Notes: generated by a model from the sequence alone, not told the origin. A stretch of DNA of 64,000 nucleotides from Brachyspira pilosicoli P43/6/78 (GCF_000325665.1 NC_019908.1:124001-188000); one strand, 5' to 3'. Shown: positions 45,570-54,110, counted from the first letter of the stretch. Numbers and translations are program-made.

Positions 45570-45991
45570 TTATTCGTATTATTTTTTAGCTTTATCGTTC
45601 CATTTACTAATGATATAATAACATCAAAAGAATTATTAGTGTAGGAATGAATATTAATTCTTATTACTTTATTAGGGTCTATTGAACTTTTTGCTAGCTC
45701 AACATTTCCATTTTCTTTTCCAAAACCATTATGCTGAGTAATATAATATCCTTCGTTCTTCCATAAATAATTAGCATACTTTACGCTATTATATAAAGCA
45801 TTGGTATCATTCTTAAAAGTGTATATATAATTATCATGAAACTTTTCTACTTTTGGTTTTATTTCTAACCCTATGATTTTATAGACAGAGGATACTGTAT
45901 CATTTCCTATTTTATAAAAGTTTTCATAATTAGTTTTGCAAGATGCAAATAAAAATAGTGCTAAAGAAAGTATAATATATTTTATTTTCAT
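45566..45991 (-). CDS. Small lipoprotein of unknown function
   Basis: A 141-residue protein with the signal MKIKYIILSLALFLFASC (Cys18). The mature part has alternating polar strands (EKFHDNYIYTFKNDTNALYN) and no domain I recognise. It is translationally coupled to the upstream RseC-like gene: its ATG overlaps that gene's stop by four bases (45988-45991). Its own stop overlaps the GH57 stop (45566-45569). Confidence 0.75.
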   Translation of the reverse strand: MKIKYIILSLALFLFASCKTNYENFYKIGNDTVSSVYKIIGLEIKPKVEKFHDNYIYTFKNDTNALYNSVKYANYLWKNEGYYITQHNGFGKENGNVELAKSSIDPNKVIRINIHSYTNNSFDVIISLVNGTIKLKNNTNN

Positions 45992-46395
45992 AATTTATTT
46001 TTTGCTATTATATTAGCTATAACCTTATTATTATTTTTTTTCAATTTTAGTACGCCAAAAAAAACATAAACAAAAAAGAATACAAAAGAAATTACAGGTC
46101 CTAAATCATGATTAATATTAGCAATTTTAGATATATAATTACCTACAAAATATCCTATTATAAGACATATTAGAGGTATTATATATACAAAGAAATTGGC
46201 AGATTTTTTTAGTTCTTCTACTTCTATAATCACATTATCTCCATTAGAAGCATTTATGTTGTTTATAGCTCTTAATATAATTGGTTTGCCTGTTGAACAT
46301 ATTTTACAGCCATCACAACTAGAACTTCTTTGTAATTGTACTTTAGCAATATTGTTATTATATGTTTCTAAAACAATAGCTAATTCTCTTCTCAT
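45988..46395 (-). CDS. RseC/MucC-family membrane protein (SoxR-reducing system)
   Basis: A 135-residue protein of the RseC_MucC family. It has the N-terminal cysteine cluster SSSCDGCKICSTGKP (C-x2-C-x2-C), a small beta domain (NASNGDNVIIEVEELKKS), and two hydrophobic segments (FVYIIPLICLIIGYFVGNYI and PVISFVFFFVYVFFGVLKL). In Enterobacteria such proteins help reduce SoxR or modulate RseA; in anaerobes they often accompany Rnf complexes. No rnf genes are in the window, so the role is open. It heads a two-gene unit with a good promoter at 46441-46469. Confidence 0.87.
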   Translation of the reverse strand: MRRELAIVLETYNNNIAKVQLQRSSSCDGCKICSTGKPIILRAINNINASNGDNVIIEVEELKKSANFFVYIIPLICLIIGYFVGNYISKIANINHDLGPVISFVFFFVYVFFGVLKLKKNNNKVIANIIAKNKL

Positions 46396-46440
46396 ATGTT
46401 TTCCTCTAAATACTAAATAATGAGTGAAATATTAATTATA

Positions 46441-46469
46441 ATTATATAATATAGAATAATAAATATCAA
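46441..46469 (-). promoter_or_regulatory. Promoter of the RseC-like gene
   Basis: On the minus strand TTGATA (46469-46464), 17-nt spacer, TATAAT (46446-46441), about 45 nt before the start codon. Confidence 0.5.
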
Positions 46470-46497
46470 TTATATAGAAATGTTATTTAATATAAAA

Positions 46498-46530
46498 TAA
46501 AAGCATGCCGTAGTTTTGGCATGCTTTTAT
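46498..46530 (-). terminator. Strong terminator after the first symporter gene
   Basis: AAAAGCATGCC pairs with GGCATGCTTTT around an eight-base loop; T-rich on both strands, 17 nt past the symporter stop. It also isolates the divergent RseC-like promoter. Confidence 0.85.
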
Positions 46531-46546
46531 TGTTTTATGATTTTAA

Positions 46547-47779
46547 TTAAGCTTGAGTAACTTTTTGTTTAAACCATTCTTTTCCTTCTACTATTCTTGA
46601 AACCAACATACCAGCAACATTATCACCAACAGAATTAACCATAGTAGCAGGAGGGTCAACCAATATACCAATAGTAGCAATCAAAGGGAAAGCCTCAGGT
46701 GGGAAGCCGTATATAGAAACAATAAGCATCTCACTTATAAGTCCGCCACCAGGTATAGCACCATTAGCCATACCAGCAAGTACAACAAATATTATAGAAC
46801 CAACCCAAACATCAATACCAGTGAAGTTCATTCCAAATACACCATAAAGGAAAGCAATCTTCAATATTCCGCTTAAGCAAGTACCATCCATATGAGCAGT
46901 AGCACCTATAGGTAAAACTATATTTCTAACATCTTCATTAACACCTATTTTTTTAGAAGCTTCCAAGTTTATAGGGAGTGTAGCAATAGAGCTTTGTGTT
47001 GATAAAGAAGTTATCATAGGAGTAATTAAATATTTCATAGATTTTACTCCATATTTTCCAGCAGCAATATATCCATAAATAGGGAAGAAGATAAAGAAAT
47101 ATAAGAAAGCTGCAGGATAATAAACAGCACAAGCCCTAGCATAAGTACCTATCAATTCCGGTCCAAACTTACCAACCAAATTAGCAAAATAAGCACCTAA
47201 ACCTATAGGAGCATAATACATTATAATGCCTACTAATTTCATTAAAGCAAGTGTGGCCGCATTAATAACAGGGATTAATGGTTGAGCTTTTTCTCCTACC
47301 AACTTTATAGAAAAACCAAAGAATAAAGAAAATACTATAAGAGGAAGCATGTTGCTTATAGAAAGCAAATCTTTAAAATCTGTAACAGTAACCATCTTTA
47401 CTAATTGTTCTGAAACTTTAGGAGGATTAGGCTCTTCAACTTGAGTGATAGGCATAGTAAAACCTTCAGCAGGATTAAATACTCTAACAGTAACTATCAT
47501 TATAGTTGCAGCAATAAGTCCTGTGATAATAAATACTACAAACATTGAAGCTACTATTTTACCTAATCTCTTCATATTATCCATTTGAATAATAGAGTTT
47601 GTAATAGATAAAAATATCAAAGGCACAACTACAGTAAATAGTATATTAATAAATATATCCCCAAACGGCTTTAAAACTGTAGCCTTCTCTTTGAGAACTA
47701 TTCCCAATATACTTCCTACAACTACTCCTGAAACTAACAGTATCGGGAACCTATAATTTTTCCAAAAAGAACTTTTCAT
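46547..47779 (-). CDS. Dicarboxylate/amino acid:cation symporter (DAACS family), copy 1
   Basis: A 410-residue GltP/SstT-like sodium or proton symporter. Eight or more hydrophobic segments; HP1 serine-rich motif ITSLSTQSSIATLPINLEAS; TM7-type region LPIGATAHMDGTCL; HP2-type AIPGGGLISEMLIV and VDPPATMVNSVGDNVAGMLV at the end. It imports glutamate, aspartate, serine/threonine or related dicarboxylates; substrate not determinable by eye. It follows the PatB-like gene by 20 nt in one operon. The Asn of VNSVGDN is conserved with the copy at 49911-51122. Confidence 0.92.
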   Translation of the reverse strand: MKSSFWKNYRFPILLVSGVVVGSILGIVLKEKATVLKPFGDIFINILFTVVVPLIFLSITNSIIQMDNMKRLGKIVASMFVVFIITGLIAATIMIVTVRVFNPAEGFTMPITQVEEPNPPKVSEQLVKMVTVTDFKDLLSISNMLPLIVFSLFFGFSIKLVGEKAQPLIPVINAATLALMKLVGIIMYYAPIGLGAYFANLVGKFGPELIGTYARACAVYYPAAFLYFFIFFPIYGYIAAGKYGVKSMKYLITPMITSLSTQSSIATLPINLEASKKIGVNEDVRNIVLPIGATAHMDGTCLSGILKIAFLYGVFGMNFTGIDVWVGSIIFVVLAGMANGAIPGGGLISEMLIVSIYGFPPEAFPLIATIGILVDPPATMVNSVGDNVAGMLVSRIVEGKEWFKQKVTQA

Positions 47780-47799
47780 AAAAGACCTCCATTTTATAA

Positions 47800-48999
47800 T
47801 TATTTATAGTTTTTATTTTTTAATTGTGAAGTTACTTTGTTTACAAACTCTTCTATATATTTAAAATCTGTTGCAATATTAACTCTTATAAAGCCTTTAC
47901 AACTGTCAGAGAACCATTCTCCAAAGTCTATAGCTATTTTACAGTCATCTTGTATAAACTCTTTTACTCTATCTGGACTAACAACTTTTCTTAAATCTAT
48001 AAAAGGCAAATAAGTTCCTTCTAAAGGACTTGTTATTATTTCAGGTACTTTTGTTTTTAATTCATCTCTTATATATTCATAATTGCGTTTTAATGTTTTT
48101 AAAAGTCCGTCAAGCCAATCTGAACCATATCTATATGCTGCTTCTGTAGCAACCATTCCTAATAAACTTAATTCTGTTCTATTAACTGTGTTTGCATATT
48201 TGTTATATATTTCTCTCATCTTTTCATCTGGTATTATAATATGAGAGTTTAGAAGACATGCTAAGTTAAATGTTTTTGAAGCTGAAGATAATACTATTAA
48301 TCTGTCTAAATATTTATCTTTATTTTTGATAGATAGAGCAGAAATAAATGGTCTTACACCCAAATTCATATCTTGGTGAATCTCATCAGAAATAATATAT
48401 ACATTATGTCTTTTACATATATCAAAAGCTTTATCTATCTCTTCATCTGTCCAAACTCTTCCAGCAGGGTTATGAGGGTTACAGAATATCATCAATTTTA
48501 CATTATTTTTTACTATATCGCTTTCTAGTTTTTCAAAATCAATTGAAAATACTCCGTTATCATTTTTTAATTCACATTTTATTAAATTTCTTTCATTGTC
48601 TTTAACAGCATTATGAAATGGATAATAAACAGGAGTAAGTATTACAACACTGTCTCCTTTGTTTGTAAAAGCATTAACCAACCAATATAATGCAGTTACT
48701 AATCCTGTAGAAAAGTTTATCCATTCTTCTTTTAAGTCTATATTATACCTGCTTTTTTGCCAATTAAAGAATGCTTCAAAATAACTATCCCATAAAACTG
48801 TATATCCAAAAACACCATGAGAAACTCTTTTATTTAAAGCTTCTATAACTTCGTCTGGAGCTCTGAATTCCATGTCTGCTACCCACATAGGTATTAAACC
48901 ATCTACTAAAAATCTTCTGTCTTTTTTTGTTTCCCACTTTTGGGAATTTGTTCCTTCTCTGTTTACCAAATATTTACTATTAAATTCTTCTATGGTCAT
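47800..48999 (-). CDS. PatB/MalY-family PLP-dependent C-S lyase or aminotransferase
   Basis: A 399-residue fold-type I PLP enzyme. The MalY/PatB start is seen (NREGTNSQKWETKKDRRFLV, then GLIPMWVADMEFRAPDEV), FCNPHNPAGRVWTDEEID, the PLP Lys in LSSASKTFNLACL, and a C-terminal FIRVNIATDF with the substrate-carboxylate Arg. Family members cleave cystathionine or cysteine and some act as aminotransferases. Operon with the symporter downstream; divergent from the YheO-type regulator (167 nt), which suggests shared control of uptake and breakdown of an amino acid, perhaps cysteine or cystathionine. Confidence 0.9.
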   Translation of the reverse strand: MTIEEFNSKYLVNREGTNSQKWETKKDRRFLVDGLIPMWVADMEFRAPDEVIEALNKRVSHGVFGYTVLWDSYFEAFFNWQKSRYNIDLKEEWINFSTGLVTALYWLVNAFTNKGDSVVILTPVYYPFHNAVKDNERNLIKCELKNDNGVFSIDFEKLESDIVKNNVKLMIFCNPHNPAGRVWTDEEIDKAFDICKRHNVYIISDEIHQDMNLGVRPFISALSIKNKDKYLDRLIVLSSASKTFNLACLLNSHIIIPDEKMREIYNKYANTVNRTELSLLGMVATEAAYRYGSDWLDGLLKTLKRNYEYIRDELKTKVPEIITSPLEGTYLPFIDLRKVVSPDRVKEFIQDDCKIAIDFGEWFSDSCKGFIRVNIATDFKYIEEFVNKVTSQLKNKNYK

Positions 49000-49166
49000 A
49001 AAACTTCCTTAAATTACATGATATTTTTATTTTAAGTATAGTTAATTTTTTTTGATAAAATCAATAAAATTTCTATAAAATAAAAAAATATATATAAAAA
49101 ATATATATTTTTTTTATACTTGATATTTTTATTTTATGATTTATAATTTTATAATAAGGATTTATT

Positions 49167-49844
49167 ATGGATAATTTTGATAAAGATAATTCAGAAAATA
49201 AAATTAATCCCGTATATTTTGATGAAACAGATAGAGCAATAATAGAATCGTACAAATATGTTGTAAAAGGTATAGCAAATGCCTTTGGAAGAAGCTGTGA
49301 AGCATTAGTACATTCTTTAGATAACTTTGAAAATGCAGTTAAATTTATAGAAAACGGACATAATTCTTCTAGAAATCCAGGAGCACCTATTACTAATTTG
49401 GCATTAGAGATTATAGCAGGTGTACATGAAGATAAGAAATTTTTAGAGCCATACGAATCTAAATTTCCAAATGGAGACAGATGCAAATCCATAACCATAC
49501 CAATAAAAAATAAAGATAAACTTATAGGATTATTATGTATAAATATCAATATGGAAGTAAGTTTAATAGATTTTGTAAAAGAATTTGATATAAAAGATAA
49601 TAAAAAAAAGTTTCATGAAAATTATAGCTCAAATATAGACGATATGATATCATCTATCCTTAATAAAAATATAAATGAAATCATGCTTGATATGTCAATA
49701 CCAAATCAGGATAAAAACAAGAGTATAATAATAAAACTTTATGAAATAGGATTCTTCAATATAAAGGGCTCTGTAGAGGCATTAGCAGAAAGATTGCAAA
49801 TATCTGTACATACTGTTTATTCTAATATTAGAAAATATACTTAA
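49167..49844 (+). CDS. YheO/DauR-type transcriptional regulator
   Basis: A 225-residue protein with an N-terminal YheO-like PAS domain (about 20-130: IESYKYVVKGIANAFGRSCE, EALVHSL, GAPITNLALEI, KSITIPIKNKDKLIGLLCIN) and a C-terminal helix-turn-helix (FNIKGSVEALAERLQISVHT). DauR, of the same layout, controls D-arginine catabolism in Pseudomonas. Here it is divergent from patB/symporter 1 and convergent with symporter 2, so it probably regulates that cluster. The ribosome site AAGG at 49156-49159 precedes the ATG. Confidence 0.88.
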   Translation: MDNFDKDNSENKINPVYFDETDRAIIESYKYVVKGIANAFGRSCEALVHSLDNFENAVKFIENGHNSSRNPGAPITNLALEIIAGVHEDKKFLEPYESKFPNGDRCKSITIPIKNKDKLIGLLCININMEVSLIDFVKEFDIKDNKKKFHENYSSNIDDMISSILNKNINEIMLDMSIPNQDKNKSIIIKLYEIGFFNIKGSVEALAERLQISVHTVYSNIRKYT

Positions 49845-49854
49845 TTGAAACTAA

Positions 49855-49892
49855 TAAAAAATGCCTAATAATGTAATTATTAAGCATTTATA
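49855..49892. terminator. Bidirectional terminator between regulator and symporter 2
   Basis: AAATGCCTAATAA pairs with TTATTAAGCATTT around a short loop, with T-rich 3' sides on both strands, between two convergent genes. Confidence 0.65.
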
Positions 49893-49910
49893 AAAATTAA
49901 TATTTAATAG

Positions 49911-51122
49911 TTAATTATCTTTTATCCAATTTTTACCTTTAAAAATTCTAGCCAATAACATACCAGCTCCAACATCATTTGTAGCATTTATTGCAGTAGC
50001 AGGAGCATCTGTGATTGTACCAATTAAAACCATAATAGGTATAGACTCTGGAGGGAAATTAAAAGCAGATATTATAAAAATCTCTCCAACATATCCTCCA
50101 GCAGGTATAGCTCCCATTACAGACGATGCTAAAACTGATACCAATATAGCTGTTATTATGTTTTGCGGTTCTAATATATTGATGTTAAACATACTGCACA
50201 TAAAAGTAATTTTTAATATAGTTATTAGTGTAGCACCAGACTTATGCAGATTACAACCCATAGGTATTGTTAAATCATTAATATCATCTGGTATGCCAAT
50301 ATTTTTTCCTGCTATTAAATTAGTTGGTATTGTAGCAGCAGAAGAACATGTTCCTAGAGAAACTAAAGAAGGAGGTATTATATATTTCCAAAATAATTTT
50401 ACTCCTTTTATTCCATAAGCTAAATAAGCAAATACTGTATTCGATAAAAAATAAAATACTACAGCCGCTATAAAATATATTATTAAAGCTCTGGATAATG
50501 GTCCAGAAAGTGCTGCTCCATTTTGTCCTACTAATGTTGCAAAGAAAGCTCCAAGACCAATAGGTGCTATATACATAACATATGAAACTACTTTTGATAT
50601 TATTGAAGTTAAAGAACCAAAAAATTTTACTACAGGTTTTCCAACTTCTCCAACCTTTACAGTAGCAATTCCTATTAGCATTGCAAATACTATTAAAGCC
50701 ATTAGGTTTTGTCTAGACCATAAAAGAGGAAAATCATTAACTGTAAACATTGCCAATATATTTGAATTGCTAGTCATGTTATTTATAGTTTCATTCATAG
50801 CAATATTAGCTCCCTCAGCAGGATTAAATATTATAGTTATTATAAGCATATATATAGCAGCTATAGTTTCAGCTAATAAAAATATAACTATCATTATACC
50901 CAATACTTTTCCAAGTTTATTTGTATTTTCCATATTTGATATAGAATATACAAGCGAAACAAATATCATAGGAACAACACAGCAATAAAGTAAATTCAAA
51001 AATATATCAGCAATAGGCTGAAGTACAGTAGCCTTCTCTCCAAAAATTACACCAATAATAGAGCCTACCAACATTCCTAAAATCAAGATAAACGAAAATT
51101 TATAATTTTTTAAAATATTCAT
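49911..51122 (-). CDS. Dicarboxylate/amino acid:cation symporter (DAACS family), copy 2
   Basis: A 403-residue paralogue of the symporter at 46547-47779, with the same topology. HP1-type motif is VSLGTCSSAATIPTNLIAGK, then IPMGCNLHKSGATLITILK, AIPAGGYVGEIFI and DAPATAINATNDVGAGMLLA. Differences from copy 1 (STQSS to GTCSS, AHMDGT to LHKSGA) lie in the substrate region, so the two probably carry different substrates. It is separated from the HEAT-repeat gene by a terminator and lies tail-to-tail with the regulator. Confidence 0.92.
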   Translation of the reverse strand: MNILKNYKFSFILILGMLVGSIIGVIFGEKATVLQPIADIFLNLLYCCVVPMIFVSLVYSISNMENTNKLGKVLGIMIVIFLLAETIAAIYMLIITIIFNPAEGANIAMNETINNMTSNSNILAMFTVNDFPLLWSRQNLMALIVFAMLIGIATVKVGEVGKPVVKFFGSLTSIISKVVSYVMYIAPIGLGAFFATLVGQNGAALSGPLSRALIIYFIAAVVFYFLSNTVFAYLAYGIKGVKLFWKYIIPPSLVSLGTCSSAATIPTNLIAGKNIGIPDDINDLTIPMGCNLHKSGATLITILKITFMCSMFNINILEPQNIITAILVSVLASSVMGAIPAGGYVGEIFIISAFNFPPESIPIMVLIGTITDAPATAINATNDVGAGMLLARIFKGKNWIKDN

Positions 51123-51154
51123 ATGAACTCCAAAAACATATAAACTTATAAATT

Positions 51155-51192
51155 AAAAAAGCCCATCTATTTTTATAATAGAGGGCTTTTTT
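51155..51192 (-). terminator. Terminator after the HEAT-repeat gene
   Basis: AAAAGCCCATCTAT pairs with ATAGAGGGCTTTT (one mismatch) around an AT-rich loop, with T runs beyond, about 27 nt past the repaired stop at 51219. Confidence 0.8.
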
Positions 51193-51218
51193 ATATATAC
51201 TATAAAAATATATTATTA

Positions 51219-51966
51219 TTATTGCTGAGTAGTTTCAGTTGTTTTCAGTATTTTGTTGAGTATTGTTGTTATTATCAGCAGCAGGTTTAATATTTTTAAT
51301 AGCATCTATAGCAGCTTGTCTAATAGCTAAGAAATATTGATCATCTTGAGAAAGATCTATCAAATCACCTAAAGCCATAGGGCTTCCTATTTTACCTAAA
51401 GCAACAGCTACTTCATAAACTATACCTTGAGTTCTTCCTAATCTTAATTGGAAAAGTAAAGCAGGAACAGCTTTTTCACTTCCTATTTCACCTAAAGCTT
51501 GTACAGCAGCGATGATATTGAAAGTTTCTTGTTCAGCAAAAAGCATTTGAGATATATAGTCTACGCTAGTTTCTGATTTAGCAATTTTTGCTGCTTGTAA
51601 TGCTTGATATCTTACAGTAGAATCAGCATTAGAGCTAGAAGAAGTACCTAAACCATAGCTAACATATCTGTTAATAGTTTTGATAGCTAAATCACTATTA
51701 ACACCTTTTTTAGTTAAAGCTTCAAAACATAATGCTTTAACTGATGGTGAACCAGTTTCTATAGCATTAATTAAAAGCTCTTCATCTTGGTTAACCAAAG
51801 CGTCTACAAAGTTTTGATCTAATTCTTCTCTAGGTTTTTCACCTGTTGTGTTATTAGATTCTTGAGTAGTAGTAGTGTCTGTTGTTGTTTGTGCAGTTTC
51901 TTGTGCAAACATAGTTGCTACAGAAAATGCAAGAACTAATGTTGAAATTAATATTTTTTTGAGCAT
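51219..51966 (-). CDS. Exported HEAT-repeat protein, probably frameshifted at the C-terminus
   Basis: A secreted or periplasmic protein: signal peptide MLKKILISTLVLAFSVATMF with a probable cut after AQE, then a Thr/Gln-rich linker. The rest (about 50-230) consists of HEAT/PBS-lyase-like helical repeats, for example AVQALGEIGSEKAVPALLFQ and VAVALGKIGSPMALGDLIDL. The written frame ends at 51235 with NTENN. A TTTT run (51242-51245; AAAA on the coding strand) may carry one base too many: without it the end reads NTETTETTQQ, stopping at 51219, which echoes the Thr/Gln linker at the N-terminus. HEAT repeats bind proteins; no function assigned. Start follows a strong AAGGGGGG site. Confidence 0.8.
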
Positions 51967-51992
51967 TAGAACCCCCCTTAATATTTGTTGTA

Positions 51993-52025
51993 ATAATATA
52001 TTTATTGTAAAATAATTGCAAGCAA
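51993..52025 (-). promoter_or_regulatory. Promoter of the HEAT-repeat gene with the TTGCTTGCAA element
   Basis: On the minus strand TTGCTTGCAA (52025-52016), 17-nt spacer after TTGCAA, then TATTAT (51998-51993), about 26 nt before the start codon. Confidence 0.5.
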
Positions 52026-52070
52026 TTTAATATGAAGATAAAAATATTTTTATAATAGAAGGCAATAATA

Positions 52071-52098
52071 TTGCAAAAAATTATGTTTTTATTATACT
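52071..52098 (+). promoter_or_regulatory. Candidate promoter of the DhaM-like gene
   Basis: TTGCAA (52071-52076), 16-nt spacer, TATACT (52093-52098). It shares TTGCAA but not the full TTGCTTGCAA; a GGCAATAATATTGC hairpin overlaps the -35. Confidence 0.5.
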
Positions 52099-52150
52099 TT
52101 ATCTTATAAATAATATGTTAATTAATAAAAAATTATAAAAAGGATTAAAT

Positions 52151-53545
52151 GTGGTTGGTTTAATTTTAGTTTCTGATAGTAATGAATTTGTAAGAGCATT
52201 ACAAAAATATGTTAATCAAGTTAGTAAAATATCTGCTGCTTGTTCTGGAGGAATAGGAGAGGGGTTATTGGGTACTAACTATAATGATATTTATAATGTT
52301 ATAAATGATAATTATACTGATGATGGTGTTCTTATATTTTTTGATAGTAAAGAAGCTTTGGCAAATTGCAAAAAAGCTATAGATATGTTAGATAAAGAAA
52401 AACAAAAGAATGTAAGAATATCATTTGCTCCTATTGTAGAGGGGGCAATGATTGCTGCTTCTGAGGCTTCTTTAAATAAAAAAATAAATGATATAGAAGA
52501 GAAATTAAATAATCTTGAGAAAAAATATTTCAGTGAAAATATTCAAGAAAATTTAAAAGATTATATAAAACAAGAATATACTGTAAAATTAAAAAATGGT
52601 TTTCATGCAAGACCTATATTTATGTTTATGAATATGGTTTCAAAAAATAATTGCTCTGTGTATATTACTAATAAAACTAAAAATAAAAATATTGTTTGTG
52701 CTGATAGTATGAGTAAGATATCTTTATTAAATATACAAAAAGATGATGTTGTGGAAGTATATGTAAAAGGAGATAATAATCAAGTTTTAACAGAGTTTTT
52801 TAAAGATTTATTTGGCGGAAAGTTTGACTTTAGTGATAATGAAGCGAAAAAAGTTTACACTGTTAATTCTGATTTTGAAATTGTGTGCGAGGGAAAGGTT
52901 AGCGGTTTAGCTAAGTATGTTGATTTAGATATTAAGATAGGATATGAAGAGCAGAGAGATATTGATGTAAAAGCTGAAAAGGAAAAATTTGTATATGCAA
53001 TAGAAACCGTAAGAAAAGAGATATTGAAACAAAAAAAGAAAATGGAAGAAAAAAAAGTTTCTAATGATGCTTCTTTTATATTTGATTCACATTTATCTAT
53101 GCTTTTAGATGAGGCTGTTATTAATGATGTAGATAGTTTGCTTGATACTTCTAAACATACTGCTTTATATTTGTATACTAATATTATGCAAAATATGTAT
53201 GATTGTTTTAATGAGTTTGATGATTTATATATGGTAGAGAGAAAATATGATATTCAGGATATTTTAAATCAAGTTTTATCTGTAATGTTAGATAAGAAAA
53301 TACAATTGCCTGATGATAAAGATATTATATTGATATCAGATAATATTTATGTGTCAAACATTGCTAATTTTTCTAACAATATTAAAGGTGTTATATCATT
53401 GAATGGAAGTTCTATTTCTCATTCTGCTATACTTTTGAAGGAATTAAATATGCCTTATATAGTTTATAAAGATGCTAAGAAGTTTGACGGAAAAAATATT
53501 GTAATAGATACTAATAATAAAGATATAATTTATTTGAATAATTAA
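52151..53545 (+). CDS. DhaM-like PTS phosphotransferase (EIIA - HPr - EI N-terminal domain) with Asp at the EIIA active site
   Basis: A 464-residue three-domain protein. Residues 1-125 are an EIIA-Man/DhaM-like domain (VGLILVSDSNEFVRALQKYV, then AACSGGIGEGLLGTN); DhaM of E. coli has its phosphorylated His at position 9, where this protein has Asp9. Residues 142-230 are an HPr domain with the active His152 in NGFHARPIF. Residues 240-464 match the EI N-terminal region, with the phospho-His in GSSISHSAILLKELNMPYIV (His424). Normal DhaM passes phosphate from PEP, via HPr, to DhaL-ADP of dihydroxyacetone kinase; no dhaK or dhaL is near. GTG start at 52151 after AAAAAGGA (52137-52144). Confidence 0.85.
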   Translation: MVGLILVSDSNEFVRALQKYVNQVSKISAACSGGIGEGLLGTNYNDIYNVINDNYTDDGVLIFFDSKEALANCKKAIDMLDKEKQKNVRISFAPIVEGAMIAASEASLNKKINDIEEKLNNLEKKYFSENIQENLKDYIKQEYTVKLKNGFHARPIFMFMNMVSKNNCSVYITNKTKNKNIVCADSMSKISLLNIQKDDVVEVYVKGDNNQVLTEFFKDLFGGKFDFSDNEAKKVYTVNSDFEIVCEGKVSGLAKYVDLDIKIGYEEQRDIDVKAEKEKFVYAIETVRKEILKQKKKMEEKKVSNDASFIFDSHLSMLLDEAVINDVDSLLDTSKHTALYLYTNIMQNMYDCFNEFDDLYMVERKYDIQDILNQVLSVMLDKKIQLPDDKDIILISDNIYVSNIANFSNNIKGVISLNGSSISHSAILLKELNMPYIVYKDAKKFDGKNIVIDTNNKDIIYLNN

Positions 53546-53636
53546 TAATCTTATTATATACTTTTACTAAATTTAAAGATTTTATGTTTTTATATTAGTT
53601 CTTAAGTTGTGATTTGAAATCATAGGATTTTGTATT

Positions 53637-54110
53637 ATGGAATACAGTACTATAATAATTATCGTAATAGTTGGTCTTGTTATACTTACACCCATATTAA
53701 AACGAGCTTTTAAAAATATTAGGCTAGATTCTAATAGTGATAATATACATATAGCTTGTTTGTATGGGGATTTAAAAAAGATTAAAGCTTTACTTAGGTC
53801 TGGTATAAATATTAATGCTAGGGACTTTAGTAATAAAACTCCTCTTATGTATGCTGCTGAAGACGGTGCTATTGAGACTGTGAATTTTCTTTTAGATAAT
53901 GGTGCTAATTTAGATGATGTTGATGTTAGAAATGAATCTGCTTTGATAATAGCTTTAAAAAATTATAATATTCATGTGGCAAAAATATTAATAGAAAACG
54001 GTGCTAATTTAGGCATTAAAAATGAGGAAGATAAAGATGCCTTACAATTAGCTAATGAGATTGATTCTAAAGAGATTATAGAACTTATTAAAAACAAATT
54101 AGGCAATTAA
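53637..54110 (+). CDS. Ankyrin-repeat protein with an N-terminal membrane anchor
   Basis: A 157-residue protein. Residues 5-22 are hydrophobic (TIIIIVIVGLVILTPILK), then about three ankyrin repeats: NIHIACLYGDLKKIKALLRS, KTPLMYAAEDGAIETVNFLL, and ESALIIALKNYNIHVAKILI, each followed by a short NGAN turn. It probably sits in the inner membrane with the repeats in the cytosol, binding a partner. Its stop shares TTAA (54107-54110) with the convergent zinc-ribbon gene. Confidence 0.88.
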   Translation: MEYSTIIIIVIVGLVILTPILKRAFKNIRLDSNSDNIHIACLYGDLKKIKALLRSGININARDFSNKTPLMYAAEDGAIETVNFLLDNGANLDDVDVRNESALIIALKNYNIHVAKILIENGANLGIKNEEDKDALQLANEIDSKEIIELIKNKLGN

